Below are positions 8,900 to 16,481 of a stretch of 64,000 nucleotides of DNA, in pieces. The notes under the pieces are model-generated. The model was not told the DNA's origin, made no database searches, and saw only the letters and a program-made list of their open reading frames with translations. How positions within the stretch are numbered: position 1 is the stretch's first letter; every line of letters begins with the position of its first letter. The position numbers were made by a program, and so were the translations under genes. The DNA comes from UBA10438 sp044238605 (GTDB taxonomy: Bacteria > Bacteroidota > Ignavibacteria > Kapaibacteriales > Kapaibacteriaceae): positions 186,001 through 250,000 of the forward strand of contig JBIICY010000004.1 of the NCBI GenBank assembly GCA_044238605.1. Direction: 5' to 3'.

Positions 8900-10138
8900 C
8901 TATGCACCATCGCTGTAACTAATCAGGACAACGTTAATCATCGTTTCCGGATGCTTGTCAAAAACCTTGGCAATCTGCGATGTCTTGTTTAAGATATAAG
9001 CACTTTCCTTGGGCTTTCTGCGATAGACAACGACACCACAATCCGAAAGGTCTTCGATGATATGCTGCTTAGAGTAGAGCTTGACAAGCTCTGCAAATGA
9101 GATACCGAACCGCAGCATTCGCTTGTGCTCATCAGACGTGATGTGATCGAAATCAAAGTCTGCATCCTCTTCCCAAGCACCCCAGTTATCATCATATTCC
9201 AGCTCTCCGTCTTCTGTCTCTTCAGCCAAGGCATCGAGAATATCGTCGAAATCTGTTTCTCCAATACATGCAGCGGAAAAGAATCTTGGTACGTGGATCG
9301 TTTCGCTTGTGAGAACAATTGGCTTCTTACCCAATATGTCACTTAGCTCAGCATCGCTATCTACGGTAGGTAGCTTCACAACTTTATTTGCAGGTAGGGC
9401 ATGTTTGACCGCCTTCTCCTTTGGCACTTTCGACTTCGCAACTATCGAGGATGAAACTTTAGCTACCTTGGGAAGCATCTTCATGAATTCCTTTTCTGTA
9501 AGGATCTTCACGGTTCCAAGCTTCTTGGCTTTCTCAAGTTTGCTGCCGGCGTCTTCACCGACGACCAGGATGTTAAGCTTCGCTGTTACGCCTGAAATGA
9601 TCGTGCCACCGTTCTCTTTCACGAGACTTTCAACTTCCGCGCGCTTCAGACTTGTGAGTGTTCCTGTGAACATGAATGTTCTACCCACGATGCCGTTTGA
9701 GGTCGCAGTTGGTGTTTTCGCCTTCGGCGCTGCTGCCTTCATAGCCTTTGCCTTCGGCGCTGCTGCCTTCACAGCCTTTGCCTTCGGCGCTGCTGGCTTC
9801 GCAGCCTTTGCCTTTGGCGTTGCTGCCTTCACAGCCTTTACCTTCGGCGCTGCTGCCTTCGCAGCATTTGCCTTTGGCGCAGCGACCACAGCGTTCGCTG
9901 GAACCATCTTCATGAATTCCTTCTCTGTAAGGATCTTCACGGTTCCAAGCTTCTTGGCTTTCTCAAGTTTGCTGCCGGCGTCTTCACCGACGACAAGGAT
10001 GTTGAGCTTCGCTGTAACGCCTGAAAGGATCGTGCCACCATTATCCTTGACGATGCCTTCAGCTGCTGCACGTTTCAGATGTGTGAGTGTTCCCGTGAAC
10101 ATGAACGTGTTGCCAGCAATGGTCGGTTTGTTTGCCAT
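8900..10138 (-). CDS. Double-BRCT protein with repeat linker and unknown C-terminal domain
   Basis: Domains in order: BRCT 1 (about residues 5-82), a basic linker of APKAKA-type decapeptides (about 85-145), BRCT 2 (about 150-235, FMFTGTLTSLKRAEVES), a second Lys-rich linker, then an acidic domain from about 275 to 412 that I do not recognise. The two BRCTs are close to each other and to those of both neighbours, so domains have been copied within the locus. The start has AGGAG and an upstream region nearly identical to that of the 8041-8712 gene. No enzyme motif is visible. Function in DNA end binding or as a scaffold is inferred only. Confidence 0.8.
   Translation of the reverse strand: MANKPTIAGNTFMFTGTLTHLKRAAAEGIVKDNGGTILSGVTAKLNILVVGEDAGSKLEKAKKLGTVKILTEKEFMKMVPANAVVAAPKANAAKAAAPKVKAVKAATPKAKAAKPAAPKAKAVKAAAPKAKAMKAAAPKAKTPTATSNGIVGRTFMFTGTLTSLKRAEVESLVKENGGTIISGVTAKLNILVVGEDAGSKLEKAKKLGTVKILTEKEFMKMLPKVAKVSSSIVAKSKVPKEKAVKHALPANKVVKLPTVDSDAELSDILGKKPIVLTSETIHVPRFFSAACIGETDFDDILDALAEETEDGELEYDDNWGAWEEDADFDFDHITSDEHKRMLRFGISFAELVKLYSKQHIIEDLSDCGVVVYRRKPKESAYILNKTSQIAKVFDKHPETMINVVLISYSDGA
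9721..9880 (-). repeat. About five tandem 30-bp coding repeats
   Basis: Five full units and a partial sixth, phased with the codons, encode the Lys/Ala/Pro linker. They match the units at 8341-8460. Confidence 0.85.
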
Positions 10139-10186
10139 GAGGATTCTCCTGTTACTTCAATATCTATAGTGTTGATCAAGCTGTTT

Positions 10187-11083
10187 TTAGAGCCGGATGT
10201 CTTTCTTGCTGAAATGCGAGTAGAAAAGCGCTTTGAATCTATCTAACGTCATCTCTTTCTCTACTGCGATAGTTAAATCTTCCCATGTCTTGTTCGCATT
10301 GTCCTTGTCCATGATCTTCTTAATTCTGTTAAGCATCCTGTCGGTTATGTCATCTATATCATCGTAGTTGTACGTGTGATCTCTACTCAACCCTATCACG
10401 AACTCACCATCACCCCTGCTCAGTGACAGAGTTACGTTCTTAAACAGGTTGCCGTAATCGTCGTATATGTATGCGGTTGGATCTTCACAGAAATTGATTG
10501 TGATGTACCCTTCATAGGGCTGCTGATACACCGCGAACAATACTTCGGGATTAAACAACTGAAAGAACTCTGTATAATCGTTCGCTCCTTGTTCCAGCGT
10601 TAACAGACCATTCTCGGAGAAGATGTTGTCAAAAGCATGTTCACCGAACGTAACTGTGTCCATGAGGTATTGTTTGACCTGATCAAGATCAACCTTGTCG
10701 CTGTTGAAATCAGCATATACAATCTGGTTCTCCGTGCGTCCTAGCCGAAGAGTCGAGAACTTCTGGTCCTGGACCTTGGTCGATTTCGCCTTCGGAGCTG
10801 AGGCCTTGCCGGTTTTCGCTGCGGGTGCCGCTGCCGCTTTTGATGGAACCATCTTCATGAATTCCTTCTCGGTGAGGATCTTCACTGTCCCGAGTTTCTT
10901 GGCTTTCTCAAGCTTGCTACCGGCGTCTTCTCCAACTACCAGTATGTTGAGCTTTGCAGTGACTCCCGAAAGGATCGTGCCGCCGTTGTCTTTTACAATG
11001 CCCTCTGCTTCTGCTCGGGTAAGACTTGTCAGCGTCCCCGTAAACATGAATGTCTTGTTGGCGATACTCGACGTCTTGGACAT
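10187..11083 (-). CDS. BRCT protein with short basic linker and unknown C-terminal domain
   Basis: An N-terminal BRCT (residues 6-85: FMFTGTLTSLTRAEAEGIVK) is followed by a short Lys/Ala linker and a 170-residue acidic domain unlike the tails of the other BRCT genes. It starts upstream of, and probably heads, a minus-strand array of three BRCT genes with gaps of 48 and 187 bp. The conserved head and changing tail recall polymorphic families in which a constant targeting domain is joined to different effectors, but no toxin motif is visible. Confidence 0.8.
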   Translation of the reverse strand: MSKTSSIANKTFMFTGTLTSLTRAEAEGIVKDNGGTILSGVTAKLNILVVGEDAGSKLEKAKKLGTVKILTEKEFMKMVPSKAAAAPAAKTGKASAPKAKSTKVQDQKFSTLRLGRTENQIVYADFNSDKVDLDQVKQYLMDTVTFGEHAFDNIFSENGLLTLEQGANDYTEFFQLFNPEVLFAVYQQPYEGYITINFCEDPTAYIYDDYGNLFKNVTLSLSRGDGEFVIGLSRDHTYNYDDIDDITDRMLNRIKKIMDKDNANKTWEDLTIAVEKEMTLDRFKALFYSHFSKKDIRL

Positions 11084-11317
11084 GATTGATCTCCGCGTCT
11101 ATATCAACGTATATGATGAGATACCCACTCATTGTTTCTTTGAAAAATAAGCTAATGGTAGTGTTAACAGCAAGCATGCTTGAAGAATCACATTAGTAGT
11201 ATGTTGTCTGTTACTACCGCTATATATAGCTTGGGAAGTTCTAACTGGATAAGCTGTAACGTCATCTGCAACGCTATAAGTGTCCTGCACGACACTTCTT
11301 TACACAAGGCATGCATT

Positions 11318-11572
11318 ATGCTGATCTGGCTGCTAGAGAAGATACAAGGGTTTTTGTCGCTTCTTACATACTGGCGTGCACGGCGGATGTTCAAAAATGA
11401 TCCCGAATTGCAAGCGATCAATAAGCGTATTCATGAGAGCATTGAAAAAGCCGAACGCCAGGCCGAGGCGTACTGCGATAAATACGGTTGTATTGAGCCA
11501 ACAGAGAACACAATAGTGCTGGAAAAGTTCAAGGATATCAGAGCAAAAAGGAGTTCGCATCGGTTGGATTGA
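11318..11572 (+). CDS. Small membrane-associated protein, unknown
   Basis: I chose the internal ATG at 11318 (84 residues). A longer frame from 11180 is open but has a poor start and non-typical composition. The protein begins with a hydrophobic stretch (MLIWLLEKIQGFLSLL), then a basic segment and a charged helix containing YCDKYGC. Its layout (hydrophobic N-terminus, basic patch, Cys-containing helix) is like the minus-strand protein at 13767-14081, which may be a distant relative. No function can be assigned. Confidence 0.5.
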   Translation: MLIWLLEKIQGFLSLLTYWRARRMFKNDPELQAINKRIHESIEKAERQAEAYCDKYGCIEPTENTIVLEKFKDIRAKRSSHRLD

Positions 11573-11602
11573 CTTGTTTATTGATGAGTTTGAACTGTAC
11601 TG

Positions 11603-11633
11603 TTTGGTCTTTGTGAACTCTTCATTACTTTTG
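11603..11633 (+). promoter_or_regulatory. Bacteroidota-type promoter of the riboswitch-metK operon
   Basis: A -33 TTTG (11603-11606), a 19-nt spacer and a -7 TACTTTTG (11626-11633) match the known Bacteroidota consensus TTTG-N19-21-TAnnTTTG. The expected transcription start is near 11640, just before the riboswitch. Confidence 0.7.
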
Positions 11634-11645
11634 CAGCACAATTAA

Positions 11646-11727
11646 CTCATCTGGACGGTCTGAGGGACGTAGCCCTGTGAAGACCACCAACCGGTTTAAA
11701 GCCGGTGGCAATGCTACGATCGATGAG
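11646..11727 (+). promoter_or_regulatory. SAM-I-family (S-box-like) riboswitch
   Basis: The leader folds as the SAM-I core. P1 is CTCATC (11646-11651) with GATGAG (11722-11727). P2a is GGTC (11657-11660) with GACC (11682-11685). P2b is GGG (11664-11666) with CCC (11673-11675), with the GA/TGA kink-turn-like flanks. P3 is ACCGG (11690-11694) with CCGGT (11702-11706). The P2 loop CGTA (11668-11671) is complementary to TACG (11715-11718), the expected pseudoknot. The P4 hairpin of classical SAM-I seems absent, as in reduced SAM-I/IV variants. The 3' strand of P1 overlaps the ribosome site GAGGAG (11725-11730), so ligand binding should hide it and block translation. metK downstream fits SAM sensing. 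Confidence 0.85.
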
Positions 11728-11735
11728 GAGCTTTT

Positions 11736-12383
11736 ATGCGACTGCATGAATACCTTGCGCAACAGTGTGCGCAGCACAAGATCCGACGGGGAGCAATCCC
11801 GTCGATGTTACACCTTAAGAATGCGAACAAGGCGCTCAAGCGCTACGATGCGCTGCTTCGTGGCGAACTCAACGACGCAGACTTCATAGCTCGCATACGT
11901 GCATGCCCCGAGCTCGCAGGCGACGGATTCGACGAGGCTCTTGAAGAGACACGTCGATACGTGGAGGCATGCAGAGAGGAACGCAGACTTGCGGCAGAAC
12001 TTCGTGCACGGGCTGCATTTACGCCGCACCTGTGGGTTGTGCCTGAGAACAAGATACCGTCGCCAATCTTCGTTGTGGGGTTTTTCGGCGTTGAGGCATT
12101 CAAGAGGTTTGAAATTCCTGAGGAGATTGCTTCTCTTAGCAACCCAGGTGATATCCTGATTGCGCTGGGATCAATGCTCAAGGAACGCTGCAAGGATCGC
12201 GCGTATATGGCCTCTCCATTCGGGCGGGCAGTGCAGGTGCTGTATCGTGAAACCTACGATCACTCCTACGTGTACGATATCGAGCAGCAGGGGTGGATCG
12301 ACGAGCTGTTTACGTGCCCGCCAACTGGTCAGGCACGCATTTCAGTGAAGGGCTCGTCAACGCAGTTCCCGAAGATCCTGTAA
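11736..12383 (+). CDS. Unknown protein, first gene under the SAM riboswitch
   Basis: 215 residues. The start follows GAGGAG by 5 nt, and that site is part of the riboswitch P1 helix. The N-terminal half is helical and rich in Arg/Glu/Ala; the C-terminal half (from about residue 95, HLWVVPENKIPSPIFVVGFF) looks like a mixed alpha/beta domain. No signal peptide or membrane helix. I do not recognise the family. metK begins 46 bp later, so both genes are probably read from one SAM-controlled message, which points to a role near methionine or SAM metabolism or in a SAM-dependent process. That role is inferred from position only. Confidence 0.8.
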   Translation: MRLHEYLAQQCAQHKIRRGAIPSMLHLKNANKALKRYDALLRGELNDADFIARIRACPELAGDGFDEALEETRRYVEACREERRLAAELRARAAFTPHLWVVPENKIPSPIFVVGFFGVEAFKRFEIPEEIASLSNPGDILIALGSMLKERCKDRAYMASPFGRAVQVLYRETYDHSYVYDIEQQGWIDELFTCPPTGQARISVKGSSTQFPKIL

Positions 12384-12429
12384 TAGTAAAGTTTATCATC
12401 AGTCAATCTTTTCATGAAAGGTTCATTGC

Positions 12430-13575
12430 ATGTCCTCGTATATATGGACTAGTGAGTATGTTTCTCCCGGCCATCCGGATAAGATTGCCGATCAAATCTC
12501 CGACACTGTGCTTGATGCCTATCTCGAGGTAGATCCGCATGCAAAGGTTGCATGCGAGACGCTCGTAAAGGATCAGACGGTTGTTGTTGCCGGAGAGATA
12601 TCATCTTCGGTACCTGTGTCACAGGAGGAACTTGAACGTCGCATACGCGCTTGTATCTGCGCAATCGGCTACGATGATGATGCGCTGCGATACAACGGGA
12701 ACACATGCTCGATTCAGTTCCTGCTATCACGCCAGAGCAGGGAAATCAATAATGCTGTTGTAACGGACAAAGGTATTGCTGCTGGTGACCAGGGCATCAT
12801 GTTCGGATATGCAACTCGTGAAACACCAACCCGCATGCCCCTTGCCATCTATCTGGCAAAGGAGCTCATCACGGAAGCGTACGGACGCGTACGCAGGAGT
12901 TATGCGCTGCGTCCTGATATGAAGAGTCAGATATCACTGGTGTATGAGGGAAGTCGGGCAATAGCTGTCGACAGCATACTTCTCTCTACATGTCATGCGG
13001 AGTCGCTATCGCACAGCGACGTTGAAGAACTTGCCCGTGAGGAAGTCATCAAGTCCGTGATTGCGCGTCAGCCAGAGCATATACAAGCATTGTTTACAAA
13101 CAATCCTCGTATACTCGTGAACCCAGCGGGCAAATGGAACATTGGTGGACCCGTTTCTGACTGCGGTCTTACTGGACGAAAGATCGTAGTCGATCAGTAC
13201 GGCGCAGATTGTGAGATAGGGGGCGGAGCATTCTCTGGAAAAGACCCAAGCAAGGTGGACCGCAGTGCCGCATACATGGCAAGGCATCTTGCGCTGCATA
13301 TACTATCTCAGCACGAGGAAGCTCAGCGCGTAAAGGTCCAGCTTGCCTATGCCATTGGAGTTGCCGAGCCAGTTTCCTATCGCGTGTTCGATCCACTTAC
13401 CCATGCCGAGTATAGCCTAGGTTCGTTCACACCTCAAGATCTCACGCCACAGTCCATTATCGATACGCTCAAGCTTCAGGCACCGATTTATGCTGTTACA
13501 GCACGAGATGGACACTTTGGAAGAAGCTACTATTCTGAAGATGGCAGAGAATACTATAGGTGGGAGAAACAATGA
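12430..13575 (+). CDS. metK: S-adenosylmethionine synthetase
   Basis: Makes S-adenosylmethionine from methionine and ATP in the cytoplasm. The 381 residues match the usual length (E. coli 384). Diagnostic motifs: GHPDKIADQISD at 14-25 (ATP/Mg site), AAGDQGIMFGYA near 115-126 (methionine-loop signature), and GGGAFSGKDPSKVDRSAAY near 264-282 (P-loop-like motif). It lies behind the SAM riboswitch and an unknown gene, which fits feedback control by its product. The stop overlaps the next small gene by 4 nt. Confidence 0.97.
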   Translation: MSSYIWTSEYVSPGHPDKIADQISDTVLDAYLEVDPHAKVACETLVKDQTVVVAGEISSSVPVSQEELERRIRACICAIGYDDDALRYNGNTCSIQFLLSRQSREINNAVVTDKGIAAGDQGIMFGYATRETPTRMPLAIYLAKELITEAYGRVRRSYALRPDMKSQISLVYEGSRAIAVDSILLSTCHAESLSHSDVEELAREEVIKSVIARQPEHIQALFTNNPRILVNPAGKWNIGGPVSDCGLTGRKIVVDQYGADCEIGGGAFSGKDPSKVDRSAAYMARHLALHILSQHEEAQRVKVQLAYAIGVAEPVSYRVFDPLTHAEYSLGSFTPQDLTPQSIIDTLKLQAPIYAVTARDGHFGRSYYSEDGREYYRWEKQ

Positions 13576-13775
13576 AGATTGGTCTTCGTAAACCATCTTT
13601 AAAGAAGATGTTTGCAGCACGTACCTCGCCCAAGCGCTTTATTCGTCAAAATCTCGGAGTCAAGGCACCTAGTGGATTCGGCTGGTTAACCAACCCGAAA
13701 AAAGCGTTGTATAATCGCATCTATAACAGAACCACGTTTAGTATCTGCGATGTGCTCAAGAAGCTTTTAGGCTAG
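13572..13775 (+). CDS. Small basic protein coupled to metK
   Basis: 67 residues, strongly basic. The ATG at 13572 overlaps the metK stop (ATGA), which favours it over a start 12 bp upstream. It contains MKIGLRKPSLKK, AARTSPKRFIRQNLG and a GWLTNPKKALYNRIYNRTTF segment. I recall short proteins of this type in other bacteria but know no function. High basicity suggests RNA or DNA binding. The 3' end overlaps the convergent gene at 13767. Confidence 0.7.
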   Translation: MKIGLRKPSLKKMFAARTSPKRFIRQNLGVKAPSGFGWLTNPKKALYNRIYNRTTFSICDVLKKLLG

Positions 13776-14081
13776 GTTATCTGGAAGGCTACGTGTCTTA
13801 TGCTTATATGATTCAATTTTCTCACGCTCTGCCAGGTACTCTTCTTCCGTACAGAGTCGATACCTGTATCGCTTTTCCAGCGCACTAAGGCAAGCATCAG
13901 GATATCTGCGACAGAAATCTTCGTTGTTTTTTTCCATTGCGTAATAGGCCTTGTGCATATCCTTGATGTGTCCAATCAGCTTTTTGTTTCGCATAAATGC
14001 ACGCTGAAGCAGATACGGCGCAAGAAATACCCAGACCTGTATGATGATGTACAACGCGATTGCACCCAACACGTAAATCAC
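13767..14081 (-). CDS. Small membrane protein, unknown
   Basis: 104 residues with one N-terminal membrane helix (about residues 2-25, YVLGAIALYIIIQVWVFLA) and a basic, helical cytoplasmic tail that includes NNEDFCRRYPDAC. Its 3' end overlaps the end of the preceding plus-strand gene by 9 bp. It resembles the 11318-11572 protein in layout. No known family recognised. Confidence 0.6.
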   Translation of the reverse strand: MIYVLGAIALYIIIQVWVFLAPYLLQRAFMRNKKLIGHIKDMHKAYYAMEKNNEDFCRRYPDACLSALEKRYRYRLCTEEEYLAEREKIESYKHKTRSLPDNLA

Positions 14082-14209
14082 AATGTTTCATCCTTACTAT
14101 GTGTCAGTCATACTCAGCTTCGATAGCTAGTCAGCAAAATAAAATTAATGAGTAGTTTATTGGCATAGGAAAGCAAGGTTATGATACATCATACACATAG
14201 GAACAGACA

Positions 14210-14737
14210 ATGAAACGAGAACAATACTGTGTGGTTCAGTGGAGTCAGTGGGCTTATAAGAATGAATGTACTTTTGATATTACACTTAACTCCTGTAGCA
14301 TGAGCCCACCAGAGAACTTTCTCAAAGAATGCCAAGAATGTATTGAGATAGGGTACATTCCGGTCGGCAGCATGGGTATGACAGTAGTCGATGTAGATAG
14401 TGGAACATTTCTTTGCTATCATCAATCTTTTTATCATCCAGATTGGACCATTAATGTAAGGCAGGAAAACATCTACAGAGCAGTTTTAGTGCGCAAGTTC
14501 AATCCGTTACTTGTGGGTAAGAGCAGCATCATACAAGAAATCGATGTCAAACGAGCTCTTGAAGCACTTACCGGTCTCCCTCGTGAACAATGTGAGAACA
14601 TTGTCACATCATTAAAGGAGATAAAGTCGAATCTATCTCGGACAGAGGCGGATCATATAGCAAGTGTTATTGAAGGAGCTGGTGGCAAAGTTCATATTTA
14701 TAACATGCTCGGCGAGCTTGTATCGGGTGATGCATAG
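14210..14737 (+). CDS. Unknown protein with ribosomal L7/L12 C-terminal-like domain
   Basis: 175 residues. The first 115 are an unrecognised beta-rich region with Cys and aromatic residues. Residues about 118-165 (IDVKRALEALTGLPREQC through ADHIASVIEGAGGKVHIY) follow the pattern of the L7/L12 C-terminal fold: Lys-start helix, TGLGLKEAK-like turn, NLSRTEADHI, then EGAGGKVHIY like EEAGAKVEL. In ribosomal L7/L12 this fold recruits translation factors; stand-alone copies occur in proteins of unknown role. Start at ATG with GGAACAGACA upstream. No clear partner. Confidence 0.7.
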   Translation: MKREQYCVVQWSQWAYKNECTFDITLNSCSMSPPENFLKECQECIEIGYIPVGSMGMTVVDVDSGTFLCYHQSFYHPDWTINVRQENIYRAVLVRKFNPLLVGKSSIIQEIDVKRALEALTGLPREQCENIVTSLKEIKSNLSRTEADHIASVIEGAGGKVHIYNMLGELVSGDA

Positions 14738-14790
14738 CCCCTGACCACTCAATCTCTGTCTGATTCTCGGCATATCATGCAAGGTGCACT

Positions 14791-15069
14791 ATGAGTAATG
14801 AAAAACAAGTCAGCCCCGGAGAGTTTGTCATGGGTGCTGCTCTCATGGCTGTTGTTGCGGTGATAGCAATAGTTGTTATTCTGCTGCTTGCACCGGGAAT
14901 GCTTGTGAATCTGCTTCTGGATCGATTTGCTGATTCACCGGACGGTTTCATTGGGGCATCTGTGAAGGACGAGGCAACATGGATTGTGTCGATGGTCTTC
15001 TGGACTGGTCTTATTGTCTGGGGGCGACGTCGTTACAAGCGGTATATCGCCCACACAGATGTTTCATAA
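14791..15069 (+). CDS. Small two-helix membrane protein
   Basis: 92 residues with membrane helices at about 15-40 (ALMAVVAVIAIVVILLLAPG) and 66-82. The C-terminal part (LLLDRFADSPDGFIGASVKDEATWIVSM) is repeated in the next gene, so the two are paralogues. It forms a likely operon with 15082-15381 and 15454-16458. Function unknown. Confidence 0.7.
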   Translation: MSNEKQVSPGEFVMGAALMAVVAVIAIVVILLLAPGMLVNLLLDRFADSPDGFIGASVKDEATWIVSMVFWTGLIVWGRRRYKRYIAHTDVS

Positions 15070-15081
15070 GGAAGCGCTGTA

Positions 15082-15381
15082 ATGGGGTACTGTCAGAACT
15101 GTGGCGCCAGCACTAGCTGTTCATGTTCCAGCCCAGGCTGTTTTGGAAAGATACTCCTGGCCATTGGCTACAGTATTGTTGGCTTTCTTCTGCTGGCAAT
15201 TGTGCTGTTTGTTGTGCCGGGGCTTGTATACAACTTTCTCGCTGGACGTTTCATGGGCCCCGGGGCAGACTTTCTTGGAGAATCTCTCGACGACAAACGC
15301 ACGTGGGTTATCTCCGCTGTTACCTGGATTTGCCTTGGTATTCTGTGGTTTCACAGGCAGACCCGTGTGCCGCGAGAATGA
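15082..15381 (+). CDS. Zinc-ribbon-tipped small membrane protein
   Basis: 99 residues. The N-terminus has a Cys cluster (YCQNCG, then CSCSSPGC) able to bind zinc. Two membrane helices follow (about 25-50 and 76-92), separated by a loop like that of the preceding protein (FLAGRFMGPGADFLGESLDDKRTWV). It starts 12 bp after that gene, so cotranscription is likely. The pair may report on or anchor something at the membrane; function is unknown. Confidence 0.7.
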   Translation: MGYCQNCGASTSCSCSSPGCFGKILLAIGYSIVGFLLLAIVLFVVPGLVYNFLAGRFMGPGADFLGESLDDKRTWVISAVTWICLGILWFHRQTRVPRE

Positions 15382-15453
15382 TCGATCAACTCGCGACTGA
15401 AGAAGGAAACCTTATGATTTTACATCGAACATTGTGTGTGAAGGGGGCTTAGT

Positions 15454-16458
15454 ATGCATCCAGAAATTGAAAAACTGCTGGCGCTGGCAGCAAAAGATGG
15501 CGTCATCACAGATACTGAAAAAGGGATCATCCTGCGAAAGGCTGAAGCGCTTGGACTCGACCTGGATCATGTGGAAATGGTGATCGAAGACAGAAAGTCT
15601 ACTGCATCGGCGAACAAGCCGCGTCAGATCGTAGGCATAGAGCGTGTCTGTCCTAAGTGTCGCGGTCCCGTGCAACCTTTCCAGACCTCCTGCGATCATT
15701 GCGCCCATGTGTTTCAGTTCGATACCCTGTCTGAACTCATCCGTAGCATCAAGGAGGATCCGCAGAGAGAGCGGGAGATCATTTCAAACTATCAGCTCCC
15801 GTTCGCTGAAGCCGCCATCGTGGAGCTCTTCGCTTTCGGATGCGGCAAGATTCAGGACGAAGGAATTTCAGGTGATATTCGTCAGGTTTGGTTCTCCAAG
15901 ATGAACGAGCTACTTACTATGGTGGAAACTGCCGGTAAGGTGCAGATAGACGAACAGTCTAAACAGTCTATGCGGGCTGCGATTGAGCGCTTCCGGTGGG
16001 CTGCAAGTATCGAAACACAGACCGTTGAGAATAGCTCCTCTGCTTCAGAGCTACTGACCATCGTGGCCGAAGTGCGGAGAAAGTATGCTGGTGCTGACGA
16101 CGACAGCGACACTGAGTCTGAGGAGAACATGAACAAGGAGATAGCTCTTGCCATCGAATCGTTCCCCATCCCAAGTAAGAAGGGCGAACTGCTAAATCTT
16201 ATAGCTGTGTGCGTTACCAACGGCACTGCAAGCTCACTTGGCGTGCTTCAGGAGGACGCATCGGCATGGAACAGAAAGGGGCTGGCGCTGATCGAAAAGG
16301 CACGCATGCAATATGCAGGTGATGCCGCCTTCGTTCAACAGTTAAACAGTCACTACAACGATCTACGCCGAGTAGAAAAACACAGTAATCTTATATCTAT
16401 TGTGCTTGGTGTTTTGTTCGTCGTTGGTATTATCTATTGGCTGAAAACCTGCGAATAA
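15454..16458 (+). CDS. TerB-like / zinc-ribbon protein with C-terminal membrane anchor
   Basis: 334 residues. Residues 1-45 resemble the TerB-type helical domain common in Bacteroidota (LALAAKDGVITDTEKGIILR). A zinc ribbon follows at about 67-86 (CPKC ... CDHC). A long helical region fills the middle, and a single hydrophobic helix at about 309-330 (LISIVLGVLFVVGIIYW) makes a tail anchor. It lies behind two small membrane paralogues, one of which also has a zinc ribbon, so the three may form one membrane-linked complex. No catalytic motif is visible. Confidence 0.7.
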   Translation: MHPEIEKLLALAAKDGVITDTEKGIILRKAEALGLDLDHVEMVIEDRKSTASANKPRQIVGIERVCPKCRGPVQPFQTSCDHCAHVFQFDTLSELIRSIKEDPQREREIISNYQLPFAEAAIVELFAFGCGKIQDEGISGDIRQVWFSKMNELLTMVETAGKVQIDEQSKQSMRAAIERFRWAASIETQTVENSSSASELLTIVAEVRRKYAGADDDSDTESEENMNKEIALAIESFPIPSKKGELLNLIAVCVTNGTASSLGVLQEDASAWNRKGLALIEKARMQYAGDAAFVQQLNSHYNDLRRVEKHSNLISIVLGVLFVVGIIYWLKTCE

Positions 16459-16481
16459 CCATTCGCGCTGTTCGCTGCTCA

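Noticed and set aside
8341..9880. Regular 30-bp repeats as a CRISPR array
   Set aside because: Units are directly adjacent without spacers and are in frame with codons of BRCT proteins.
9309..10169. 286-codon plus-strand frame opposite the double-BRCT gene
   Set aside because: It is the antisense of the Lys/Ala/Pro repeat and BRCT codons, giving Phe/Ala-rich low-complexity sequence; the minus-strand BRCT reading has domain support and a ribosome site.
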